A stretch of 14,260 nucleotides of DNA, from assembly GCA_934646865.1 (NCBI GenBank), contig CAKUEU010000044.1:1-14260 (forward strand), given 5' to 3'. The notes below the pieces were generated by a model that worked only from the letters and a program-made list of their open reading frames with translations, was not told where the DNA came from and did not search any database. Source of the stretch: an uncultured Collinsella sp. (GTDB taxonomy: Bacteria; Actinomycetota; Coriobacteriia; Coriobacteriales; Coriobacteriaceae). Both the position numbers and the translations under genes were made by a program. Shown piece by piece: positions 7,453-14,260 of this stretch (position 1 is its first letter; every line of letters starts with the position of its first letter).

Positions 7453-8289
7453 CTACTCACTCCCCTTCTCGTCGTTGGTGACGGGAATAAAGCCCGCCTC
7501 GCGAATCTGCTTGTCCATCTTTTCGGACGTCACGTAGTCGATGTAATCTTGCGCCTGCTGCGAAGGTGCACCCTTCACAAAGAAGTAAAGGTCGCGCGAG
7601 ATGGGATAGCCGCCGCTCGCGACCGTCTTCTCGGACGCCTCAACATGATTGACCGAGACGGCCTTGACCGAGGTCTTGGCGTTGAGGCTATCGACGAAGC
7701 CCAGCGAAATGTAGCCGATGGCACCGCGCGAACGAGATACCACGTCGCGCACCTGGCCCGTGCCCGAAAGAACGGCGGACCGGCGATCGAACGGGGTGCC
7801 GTCCATCACGATGGTGCGGAAGGCCTCACGCGTGCCAGACGCCTCGTCTCGGTTGATGACCTGGATCTTCAGGTCCTCTCCGCCGACTTCCTTCCAGTTG
7901 GTGATCTTACCGGCGTAAATATCGCGGAGCTGCTCGGTCGAGAGGTTATCGACGGGGTTATCGTCGTTCACGATGACCGCGATACCGTCGTGGGCAATGA
8001 CGATGGGAGTCAGGCCCAGATTCTGTTCGTCGGCATTGAGTCCACGGGAGGAGCTGGCGATATCGGCCGTGCCAGCGCTGACGGCTTCGATGCCAGCGGA
8101 AGAGCCCAAACCAGAGACGAGCACGTCGATGCCGGTCTCCTCCTTAAAGCCCTCTGCCGCAATCTCGGCGATAGGAAGACAGGTCGTGGAGCCGGCCACG
8201 GTAATGGAAGAGGTAGAAGATCCCGAAGAACAGGCGCACAGCGTAAGCGTAAGCACAGCGGCGCTCAGGACCGATACGATCTTTCTCAT
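7453..8289 (-). CDS. pstS: Phosphate-binding lipoprotein PstS
   Basis: This 278-residue substrate-binding protein captures phosphate outside the membrane and delivers it to PstC-PstA. The N-terminus is a lipoprotein signal: MRKIV, a hydrophobic core, and lipobox LCAC with the lipidated cysteine at residue 20, then a Ser/Gly linker. Ligand-site motifs are AGSTTCLPIAE (32-42), GLGSSAGIEAV (60-70), ASSSRGL (78-84) and RDEASGTRE (147-155). YFFVKG and FIPV near the end fit the family. The start codon overlaps the pgeF stop in an ATGA (8286-8289), and no good ribosome site precedes it, so translation probably depends on ribosomes finishing pgeF. No separate pstS promoter is visible in the overlap. 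Confidence 0.96.
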   Translation of the reverse strand: MRKIVSVLSAAVLTLTLCACSSGSSTSSITVAGSTTCLPIAEIAAEGFKEETGIDVLVSGLGSSAGIEAVSAGTADIASSSRGLNADEQNLGLTPIVIAHDGIAVIVNDDNPVDNLSTEQLRDIYAGKITNWKEVGGEDLKIQVINRDEASGTREAFRTIVMDGTPFDRRSAVLSGTGQVRDVVSRSRGAIGYISLGFVDSLNAKTSVKAVSVNHVEASEKTVASGGYPISRDLYFFVKGAPSQQAQDYIDYVTSEKMDKQIREAGFIPVTNDEKGSE

Positions 8290-9086
8290 AGCATCACGCC
8301 GATCGCAGCATGGCGCCCACAGGTGCCGTCCTCGTTACGGTAGGAATAAAAGCGGTCGTTCTGACGCACAGTCGAAAGCTGGGTATCCACGATATTATCC
8401 GCGTCCACACCGATATCTACCAGCGCCTCACGAATGGCGGCAGATAGATCAAGCATGCGAGAAGCGCCCGCATCGATGCACGAAAACTCGGCGGCAAAGC
8501 GGTCCATGAGTTCCTGGGATACCTCATATTCGTCAGCCAAGATATGGGGGCCGATATAGGCGGAAACGTCGCTCGCATCGCAGCCGGCAGCATCGCAAAG
8601 CACCCGGCACGCCTTGGCAGAAATACGTGTAATCGTGCCCTTCCAACCGGAGTGCACCACGGCAAATCCGCCGGGGGCCACCAGCACCACGGGAACGCAG
8701 TCAGCAAAGCAGAGAAGCACGGGCACGTCATGGGCCGTACAGACGATGGCATCGCAACCCTCGGCAATCTGCTCGCGAACAGCCTCAAGATCGTCGGCGC
8801 CGTTCGAAGTCACCGTAACGATATGGTCACCATGTACCTGATTGGGCACGAGCAGATTATGCTCGCACTCAGTGGCGCCCATAGCTTCGAGCGCTCGACG
8901 ACGATTTTCTTGAACAGCAAAGGGGTCATCGCCTACATGCGAGCCCAGGTTGAGCGAGGAGTACGCGTCTTCAGAAACGCCACCGGTGCGCTCGGTAAAG
9001 GCAAAGCGAACATCGGATGTCGCGCCCTCCACCAACGTAACTCCATCATGGTCGACACGCGAAACGTTGTCCGCACGTGCTGCCAT
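8286..9086 (-). CDS. pgeF: PgeF/YfiH/YlmD laccase-domain protein (purine nucleoside phosphorylase family)
   Basis: This 266-residue protein has the Cu-oxidase_4 fold once called polyphenol oxidase. The metal-site triad is seen as His85 in NQVHGD, Cys130 in ADCVPVVLV and His145 in VVHSGWKGT. Characterised members have zinc-dependent purine nucleoside phosphorylase and adenosine deaminase activities; E. coli PgeF is linked to peptidoglycan quality control. Which role applies here is not readable. The ATG at 9084-9086 has AGGAGG seven bases upstream; the open frame continues 35 residues further but looks non-coding there. It follows ftsZ, the usual ylmD position, and is the first gene of an apparent pgeF-pstSCAB-phoU transcription unit, with pstS overlapping its stop. 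Confidence 0.93.
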   Translation of the reverse strand: MAARADNVSRVDHDGVTLVEGATSDVRFAFTERTGGVSEDAYSSLNLGSHVGDDPFAVQENRRRALEAMGATECEHNLLVPNQVHGDHIVTVTSNGADDLEAVREQIAEGCDAIVCTAHDVPVLLCFADCVPVVLVAPGGFAVVHSGWKGTITRISAKACRVLCDAAGCDASDVSAYIGPHILADEYEVSQELMDRFAAEFSCIDAGASRMLDLSAAIREALVDIGVDADNIVDTQLSTVRQNDRFYSYRNEDGTCGRHAAIGVML

Positions 9087-9165
9087 ACTAAAGCCTCCTA
9101 ATAACACAAGTACCGCGGCATCGCCGCTACAGCCAGCGTTTATACGGCTGTCATACTTCCTTAAA

Positions 9166-9210
9166 AGGATACCCGCAGCGGTAGGGACCAAACGTAAAGG
9201 GAACGTAAGG
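9166..9210 (-). promoter_or_regulatory. Candidate PhoP box and promoter of the pgeF-pst operon
   Basis: On the minus strand the motif TTACGTT occurs twice, at 9202-9208 and 9191-9197, exactly 11 bases apart. Direct repeats on an 11-bp step are the hallmark of OmpR-family response-regulator sites such as Pho boxes. It lies between the ftsZ terminator and pgeF. A weak -10-like TATCCT (9166-9171) is 19 bases downstream; TATAAA at 9139-9144 is another option. Regulation by phosphate is inferred from the repeats and the genes; no regulator gene is in the window. Confidence 0.45.
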
Positions 9211-9239
9211 AGATTGGAGGCTTTCGTTTACAAACGAGA

Positions 9240-9275
9240 AACAAAACGGGGTGCATCCAAATGGACACACCCCGT
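9240..9275 (-). terminator. Intrinsic terminator after ftsZ
   Basis: On the minus strand, ACGGGGTG (9268-9275) pairs with CACCCCGT (9246-9253). An interior mismatch, three more pairs and a four-base loop close it, and the U-rich run TTTTGTTTCT follows. It begins 22 bases after the ftsZ stop and separates ftsZ transcription from pgeF-pst. Confidence 0.82.
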
Positions 9276-9297
9276 GCAGGTCGTTGAGAAAAACGAA

Positions 9298-10452
9298 CTA
9301 GAAGCTACCGCGCTTCAGGAAGTCGGGAAGCTCGAACTGGTCGTTGCCAAAGTTGGGCAGCTCGGTACCACCGACGTTGCGGGTCGGAGCGGCCTGAGCC
9401 GGGCTGGCAGCCGGAGCGGTGCGCTGCGGCTCAGCGGAGGCAGCGGCCTTGCTCTGAGACTGCTGAGCAGCAAAGAGCTCGTCCTGACGGTTGACGTTGG
9501 AATCGGAGAAGCCCGTAGCGATGACGGTGATACGCACCTGATCGCCCAGGGACTCGTCGACAACGGTACCGAAGATGATGTTCGCCTCGGGGTCGACGGC
9601 GTTGGCGACAACGTCGGCGGCGTCGCTGATCTCCTGGATGCCCAGGTCCTTGGAACCAGCGATGGAGAGCAGCACGCGCGTGGCACCATCGATGGAGCTC
9701 TCGAGCAGCGGGCTGGAGATGGCCTGCTGGGCAGCGTCGACGGCACGGGTGTCCCCAGAGGAGGTACCGATGCCCATCATGGCGGTACCGGCCTGCTTCA
9801 TGATGGTCTTAACATCGGCGAAGTCCAGGTTGATGATACCGGGGACGGTGATGAGGTCGGTGATACCCTGGGTGCCCTGGGAGAGGACGCCATCGGCAAT
9901 CGCGAAGGCCTCGAGCATGGTGGTCTTCTTCTCGGCGATGTCGAGCAGCTTGTCGTTAGGGATAACGATCATGGTGTCAACGCAATCGGAGAGGGTCTTG
10001 ATGCCCTCCTCGGCGCTCTTCTTGCGCTTGCGGCCCTCGAAGGTGAAGGGCTTGGTCACGACGGCGACGGTCAGCGCGCCGACCTCGTTCATCGCGATAT
10101 CGGCAACGATGGGAGCGGCGCCGGTACCGGTGCCACCGCCCTCGCCACAGGTGATGAACACCATGTCGGCGCCAGCGAGCGCCTCGGCGATGTCGTCGCG
10201 GGACTCATCGGCAGCCTTGCGGCCAACCTCGGGGTTGGCGCCGGCGCCCAGGCCGCGGGTAAGGTCGGTGCCGATGTGCACCTTGATATCGGCATCAGAG
10301 ATCGCGAGTGCCTGAGCATCGGTGTTGATGGCGACAAACTCGACGCCGCGGATGCCCTCTTCGATCATTCGATTGACCGCGTTGGTACCGCCGCCGCCGA
10401 CGCCGACCACCTTAATGACGGCAAGGTAGTTGTTGATCTCTGTCTCGTGCAT
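9298..10452 (-). CDS. ftsZ: Cell-division tubulin homologue FtsZ
   Basis: This 384-residue GTPase polymerises into the Z-ring. Seen features are the N-terminal GTP-binding segment [16 protein letters not shown] (15-30), the tubulin signature GGGTGTG (105-111), and the T7 loop NLDFADVKT (208-216), whose aspartates complete GTP hydrolysis in the adjoining subunit. A short Ala/Gln-rich linker follows, and the C-terminal peptide [11 protein letters not shown] (374-384) is the expected docking site for SepF. The ATG at 10450-10452 is chosen because GGAGG lies about six bases upstream; a start ten codons earlier is possible but has no well-placed site. ftsZ has its own 199-base AT-rich leader and its own terminator, so it may be transcribed separately as well as from murC-murB-ftsQ. 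Confidence 0.98.
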   Translation of the reverse strand: MHETEINNYLAVIKVVGVGGGGTNAVNRMIEEGIRGVEFVAINTDAQALAISDADIKVHIGTDLTRGLGAGANPEVGRKAADESRDDIAEALAGADMVFITCGEGGGTGTGAAPIVADIAMNEVGALTVAVVTKPFTFEGRKRKKSAEEGIKTLSDCVDTMIVIPNDKLLDIAEKKTTMLEAFAIADGVLSQGTQGITDLITVPGIINLDFADVKTIMKQAGTAMMGIGTSSGDTRAVDAAQQAISSPLLESSIDGATRVLLSIAGSKDLGIQEISDAADVVANAVDPEANIIFGTVVDESLGDQVRITVIATGFSDSNVNRQDELFAAQQSQSKAAASAEPQRTAPAASPAQAAPTRNVGGTELPNFGNDQFELPDFLKRGSF

Positions 10453-10487
10453 GTCGGTCCTCCGAACAAAGGTTATAGCCATAGCAT

Positions 10488-10620
10488 GGGTCGACCCCTG
10501 CGCACATTAACCTTCAGGTTGAAAGTAAATGCAAAGGTAAACCGTATTATGTTTGCACATTATGAACGTATCAGTCAAATAATTGACCGTGAAAACCAAA
10601 CAAACCAGATAAACGGCGTG
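10488..10620 (-). promoter_or_regulatory. AT-rich leader upstream of ftsZ, probable promoter region
   Basis: The 199-base gap between ftsQ and ftsZ is markedly AT-rich, mainly at 10500-10620, in an otherwise GC-rich window. On the minus strand it holds CATAAT twice (10546-10551 and 10559-10564, 13 bases apart), a TTGACT (10573-10578), and a perfect palindrome GGGTCGACCC (10488-10497). None of the hexamers pair at the usual 16-18-base spacing, so I do not name a specific promoter. A dedicated ftsZ promoter is likely given the gap. Confidence 0.4.
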
Positions 10621-10651
10621 GTATGGCCCCTCAACAAAGCATCAACCAGCG

Positions 10652-11908
10652 CTACGAGGTCGGAGCATTTCTAAATGTGTAGTTGCCCGGAGAGCGCACA
10701 TTGATATACGTTACGCCCTCTACCTGCGAAAGCAACTTGGTGACTACGCGTTCCTTCTTGGCGATATCGTCCGAATCGCCCAGCGACACCTCAATGCCGT
10801 TATTGAGGTTTGCCGAGATGGCTTCGACCGAAGGCGTGGAAATATCCTTGACTTGTCCCAAGAACTCGCTCGAAAAACCACGCACATAATCCAGACCGGC
10901 CTTAACGGCTTTGGAGTTCACCGCCTGGCCGGAAACCGGAGCGACATCCGCCGAGACATCAGTCAACAACACCGCGCCATAATGCTTGGCGAGCGCCAGC
11001 GCGGCATCGATTCCGGTCAAGGTATTTGAGCCCTGCCCTGTCGTGATGACGTTGCCCTGGTCGTCCACTTCGACCGACGTCGACAGCGGGGCGATCCAGG
11101 TGTCATCATCTCCGATAGCCCAGGCAAGGTCGTCGGAGCTGATATACGCAATGGCGATAACCTTACGCTCCGTCGGCGTGATGATAAGCGTATGGGGAAA
11201 CTGGCGCTGGACATCCACGCCCGAGACCCACGGGTTCTGCTTGAGATCCTCGGTAATCTGGTCGGGATCGACGTTAAAAAGCGACGTTCCCTCGGGCAAG
11301 TCGATCAGCTGGATAGCATCGTGCTTCGTCACATGCTCGCTGCCTTGAATCTGAATATCAGTGGCAGTAAACAATCCAGAGTTGATCACCACGATGGCAA
11401 CGACGACGAGCACGGCCAAGACGGCCAGAACGCCGCCCACGATTTTGCCTTTGCCGGTAACGACAGAAGCGGCGTCTGATGTTTTATTTGCCATCGCTCC
11501 AAGTGAAGAAAACGGGTTGAAACCTTTTTTACTCGAAGGCTTCTTGGCGGTAGCCGGCACCGATGTCAGCGAGCGCGGTTTCGATGCGCCCAGCGTGCGA
11601 CCTGGACGCGCCGCCTTAGTTCCCGTCGAGGGCTTGGGAGTTGCCATGGGACGGGCAGGCTTGGCGCCCATAACAGGCTTTGACGTCACCGAGGGACGCG
11701 AGGACTTTTTTGCGGCCGGACGATTACCGAGCTGCGAGCCGACGACCGGTCGACTGGTCTGTCGAGCATGCCCGCCAGACTTAGAGTGCGCGACGGTATT
11801 GCGTTGAGGTTTGGCAGGCGCGCCGGAACGCCCTCCGGCGCGGCGGAAGGTGGGTTTCGATGCTCTAGAAGCCGAGGAATTTAACTTCCGGTCTGAGCTC
11901 GATGCCAT
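10652..11908 (-). CDS. ftsQ: Divisome protein FtsQ (DivIB) with long basic cytoplasmic tail
   Basis: This 418-residue protein has three parts: a disordered cytoplasmic tail (1-155) rich in Ser, Lys, Arg, Pro and Gly, one transmembrane helix (about 156-178, GGVLAVLAVLVVVAIVVI), and an extracellular part starting with a POTRA domain (about 180-250, DIQIQGSEHVTKHDAIQLID and NPWVSGVDVQRQFPHTLII). FtsQ links early and late division proteins, binding FtsB/FtsL in systems studied. The tail is much longer than the few dozen residues usual in rods such as E. coli, and has repeated SKP/RP-type motifs. The ATG at 11906-11908 has GGGAGG three bases upstream and AGGTGAG eight bases upstream. The start lies inside murB, with a 44-base overlap. 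Assignment rests on POTRA plus gene order. Confidence 0.9.
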   Translation of the reverse strand: MASSSDRKLNSSASRASKPTFRRAGGRSGAPAKPQRNTVAHSKSGGHARQTSRPVVGSQLGNRPAAKKSSRPSVTSKPVMGAKPARPMATPKPSTGTKAARPGRTLGASKPRSLTSVPATAKKPSSKKGFNPFSSLGAMANKTSDAASVVTGKGKIVGGVLAVLAVLVVVAIVVINSGLFTATDIQIQGSEHVTKHDAIQLIDLPEGTSLFNVDPDQITEDLKQNPWVSGVDVQRQFPHTLIITPTERKVIAIAYISSDDLAWAIGDDDTWIAPLSTSVEVDDQGNVITTGQGSNTLTGIDAALALAKHYGAVLLTDVSADVAPVSGQAVNSKAVKAGLDYVRGFSSEFLGQVKDISTPSVEAISANLNNGIEVSLGDSDDIAKKERVVTKLLSQVEGVTYINVRSPGNYTFRNAPTS

Positions 11909-12776
11909 ACGCCTCCCTCACCTTTCCGTGCACATGTCTGATAACCGCGGCAACGTCATCGGCCGAGGCAGTTCCGTTATTAACGATAAAATTAGCGTGA
12001 ACGGGCGAAACTTCCGCGCCGCCAATCGAAAAACCCTTTAATCCACAATCCTCGATAAGCTTGCCCACACTCGCATCGGGCGGATTGCGAAAGACCGACC
12101 CGCAGGATGCGCGACCCATGGGCTGCGTACGCTTGCGCCTCGTAAGGTACCGCTCCATGCGCTCGCGAATGTCGGCCTTGGGCGCCGGTTTAAGCTTGAG
12201 CACGCACTCGAGGATGATCTCATTGCGGGGAAGGCTACATTCGCGGTAGCCCCAAGTGATCTCGGACCCCGCATAATGCTTGATACCGGATGCCGGGTCA
12301 AACGTTACGACATCCTCAACCAGCGAGCCAATCCACTCGGTCCGTGTGCCGGCATTCATAGATATCGCACCGCCGACCGAACCAGGGATGCCAACGGCAA
12401 ACTCAAGGCCCGAGAGGCTACGCGACAGGGCATCGTTGACCAAGCGCGCGAACATCACGCCCGCGCCAACGGTCAGCGTACGACCGTCTTCGGCAACAAC
12501 CGTGCGCTGGAACTCACGCCCCAGCGAAATGACGGCACCGCGATAACCGCCATCGGCAACCAGCAGATTGGAGCCCTTGCCGATGATGACCCACGGCACC
12601 TGCTCGCGATCGAGCACCGCCACGGCGCGGCGGAGGGCATGATAGCTATGGCACGTCACAAAGAGGTCGGCCTTGCCGCCGATACGATAGCTCGTATGAC
12701 GCGCAAGGCGCTCGTCCTCGATCACATCCGTGTCGATCATGCCCGAGAGCGCCATGACGGCGTTAAACAGACCCAT
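11865..12776 (-). CDS. murB: UDP-N-acetylenolpyruvoylglucosamine reductase MurB
   Basis: This 303-residue FAD enzyme reduces UDP-GlcNAc-enolpyruvate to UDP-MurNAc with NADPH in the cytoplasm, the second committed step of peptidoglycan synthesis. Visible motifs are HTSYRIGGKAD (27-37), the FAD-binding IGKGSNLLVADGG, GLEFAVGIPGSVGGAISMNAG, and ASCGSVFRNPP, which carries the catalytic serine. EVSPVHANFIVN holds the C-terminal glutamate of the active site. The length and missing insert suggest the shorter type II form. The start is five bases after the murC stop and has no clear ribosome site, so translation is probably coupled to murC; ATG codons at residues 8 and 13 are no better served. Its 3' end overlaps ftsQ by 44 bases. 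Confidence 0.95.
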   Translation of the reverse strand: MGLFNAVMALSGMIDTDVIEDERLARHTSYRIGGKADLFVTCHSYHALRRAVAVLDREQVPWVIIGKGSNLLVADGGYRGAVISLGREFQRTVVAEDGRTLTVGAGVMFARLVNDALSRSLSGLEFAVGIPGSVGGAISMNAGTRTEWIGSLVEDVVTFDPASGIKHYAGSEITWGYRECSLPRNEIILECVLKLKPAPKADIRERMERYLTRRKRTQPMGRASCGSVFRNPPDASVGKLIEDCGLKGFSIGGAEVSPVHANFIVNNGTASADDVAAVIRHVHGKVREAYGIELRPEVKFLGF

Positions 12777-12781
12777 TAGTC

Positions 12782-14200
12782 TTAAGCGTCTTTCTTGGCA
12801 GTCAGATACTCGATAAATTCGGGACCGACGGTCGTAACGTCACCGGCGCCCATGGTGAGCAGCAGGTCGCCCTCGCCCACCATCTGCTCGAGCTCCTGAT
12901 TGAGCTCAAGACGGCTGGAGCAGTACACGACCTCCTTGCCAGGATGCTTGGCGCGCACGGTATCGGCGAGCATCTTAGAGGTGACACCCGGAATGGGCAT
13001 CTCGCCAGCCGAGAACACATCAATCAGCAGCAGCTTATCGGCATTGGCAAATGCATCGGCAAAGTCGTCGCACAGGGCCTGCAGGCGCGAATAGCGGTGC
13101 GGCTGGAACACGACGTCGACGTGCTTGTAACCCAGCGACGAAGCGGCAGCAAGCGTCGCCTTGATCTCGGTGGGGTGATGGCCGTAATCATCGACCACGG
13201 TGATGCCGTCGATATCGCCCACGTGGGTAAAGCGACGGCGGACGCCCTCAAAGCTCGAGAGCGCCTTGGCGGCGGCGTCGATGTCAAGGCCCAGGACATG
13301 GGCAACGGTGAGCACGGCCGTGGCGTTGAGCATGTTGTGGCGACCGGGATTGCTCTTGATCTCCACAGCGTGCTCAGTTCCGTCCTCAAAGCGAACGATA
13401 AAGTCACTCTGGATGCCCTTGACATCCGGATGCACGCAGACGATGTCGTTGCTCTCGGCAAAGCCGTAGGAAAGCACGTGACGGCCCGTCGACTTGGCGA
13501 GCTCGACCAGATGCGGGTCCTCGCCGCAGACGATGACGGTGCCGTCCTCGCCCACCAGGCTCATGAATTTGGCGAAAGTTGCCTCGATCTCCTCGATACC
13601 CGAGTAGTGATCGAGGTGGTCAGCCTCGACGTTGGTCACAATGACCACGTTGGGGTTCAGGAACAGGAAGGAGCTGTCGGACTCGTCGGCCTCGGCGACA
13701 AAGTAGTCGCCCGAGCCGTTCTTGCCGTTCGTGTCATAGCCCTCGACGATGCCGCCGATCAAGAAGCTCGGATCCAGACCCATGCGGTCGAGCATGGTGG
13801 CGCACATCGAAGACGTGGTGGTCTTGCCATGCGTGCCGGCAACAGCGACGGTGGTGTAGCCGTGGCCCAATGCAGAGAGCATCTTTGCACGGGGCCACAC
13901 GGGGATGCCCAGCTCGCGAGCGCGCACAAGTTCAGGGTTGGACTCCGGAATAGCGGTGGAGACAACAACCACATCGGGCTTGACCTCGTCGATCGTGGCG
14001 GCCTCATGGCCCACATGCACCTTCACACCAGCGCGGGTAAGCTGGCGGATATAACGTGACGTCTTAAGGTCGGAGCCGGTAACGGCATAACCGCGCTCGT
14101 GCAGAACGAGAGCGATGCCGCTCATGCCGGCGCCGCCGATACCGATAAAGTGGGCGCTCTTAAACTCGGGCGCGGAGGTTGCAGTCTGGGAATCAGCCAT
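12782..14200 (-). CDS. murC: UDP-N-acetylmuramate--L-alanine ligase MurC
   Basis: This 472-residue cytoplasmic ligase joins L-alanine to UDP-MurNAc using ATP. Mur-ligase domains are in order: the N-terminal UDP-binding Rossmann part with FIGIGGAGMSGIA (18-30); the central ATPase with P-loop GTHGKTTT (122-129), EADESD (170-175) and NVEADHLDHY (190-199); then GRHNMLNATA (286-295), EGVRRRF (318-324) and VVDDYGHHPTEI (335-346). These separate MurC from MurD, MurE and MurF. Length is normal. The ATG at 14198-14200 is chosen because the protein then begins as expected; AAGGAG lies 11 bases upstream, a little far. The frame stays open to the window edge upstream, so a longer form cannot be excluded. 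It is the first gene of the visible murC-murB-ftsQ unit. Confidence 0.97.
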   Translation of the reverse strand: MADSQTATSAPEFKSAHFIGIGGAGMSGIALVLHERGYAVTGSDLKTSRYIRQLTRAGVKVHVGHEAATIDEVKPDVVVVSTAIPESNPELVRARELGIPVWPRAKMLSALGHGYTTVAVAGTHGKTTTSSMCATMLDRMGLDPSFLIGGIVEGYDTNGKNGSGDYFVAEADESDSSFLFLNPNVVIVTNVEADHLDHYSGIEEIEATFAKFMSLVGEDGTVIVCGEDPHLVELAKSTGRHVLSYGFAESNDIVCVHPDVKGIQSDFIVRFEDGTEHAVEIKSNPGRHNMLNATAVLTVAHVLGLDIDAAAKALSSFEGVRRRFTHVGDIDGITVVDDYGHHPTEIKATLAAASSLGYKHVDVVFQPHRYSRLQALCDDFADAFANADKLLLIDVFSAGEMPIPGVTSKMLADTVRAKHPGKEVVYCSSRLELNQELEQMVGEGDLLLTMGAGDVTTVGPEFIEYLTAKKDA

Positions 14201-14260
14201 GTGCTCGTGTACTCCTTGCGTAAACACTGCCTGTAACCCGTTAACTGTACCGCACCTACC

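Noticed and set aside
7450..8343. 297-residue plus-strand open frame antisense to pstS
   Set aside because: It is the shadow of pstS, whose signal peptide and ligand motifs are clear.
8950..10674. 574-residue plus-strand open frame antisense to ftsZ and pgeF
   Set aside because: It spans the ftsZ terminator, the start of pgeF and all of ftsZ, has Gly/Asp-rich composition typical of the shadow of a GC-rich gene, and shows no family motif.
12944..14059. 371-residue plus-strand open frame antisense to murC
   Set aside because: It is a mirror of the murC frame with His/Asp/Gly bias; murC motifs prove the other strand.
14201..14260. 3' end of murG upstream of murC
   Set aside because: Two of the three minus-strand frames are open to the edge and no MurG motif can be read in 60 bases.

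Overview
The window looks like chromosomal core sequence from a high-GC Gram-positive bacterium. The best match is an actinobacterium of the class Coriobacteriia (Collinsella-like). This rests on the gene order murC-murB-ftsQ-ftsZ followed by pgeF/yggS/sepF/yggT/divIVA, on the absence of ftsA between ftsQ and ftsZ, and on GC-rich codon use. The genus is an inference from recalled family resemblance, not from a search.

Layout, left to right. The window opens with the 3' end of a plus-strand DUF47 (PhoU-like) gene (1-285). A 283-bp intergenic stretch follows, holding a 28-bp-arm inverted repeat and a run of TTTGG repeats. Next is a small plus-strand nitroreductase (569-1099). A symmetrical terminator (1118-1150) separates it from everything to its right, which lies on the minus strand. 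In transcription order, from the right edge, the minus-strand genes are murC, murB, ftsQ, an AT-rich leader, ftsZ, a terminator, pgeF, pstS, pstC, pstA, pstB, phoU, yggS, sepF, yggT and divIVA.

How the genes work together. murC and murB make peptidoglycan precursors. ftsQ and ftsZ build the divisome. SepF is the likely membrane anchor for FtsZ in place of FtsA. YggT and DivIVA belong to the same division and polar-growth neighbourhood. PstS captures phosphate, PstC and PstA form the channel, PstB supplies the energy, and PhoU couples the transporter to Pho signalling. The striking point is that a complete pst-phoU operon sits inside the ftsZ-to-divIVA cluster, between pgeF (ylmD) and yggS (ylmE), which are neighbours in many Gram-positive genomes. 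The pstS start codon overlaps the pgeF stop codon, so the transporter seems to be co-translated with pgeF. A direct repeat with 11-bp spacing upstream of pgeF is a candidate PhoP box.

Other oddities: yggT lacks a canonical start codon and lies in frame with the sepF stop; the nitroreductase changes codon usage sharply part-way through; PhoU has altered metal-binding motifs and an acidic tail; SepF has a tyrosine-rich linker; and FtsQ has an unusually long basic cytoplasmic tail. I found no mobile element, CRISPR array, tRNA or rRNA, and no evidence for a wholly novel defence or metabolic system.
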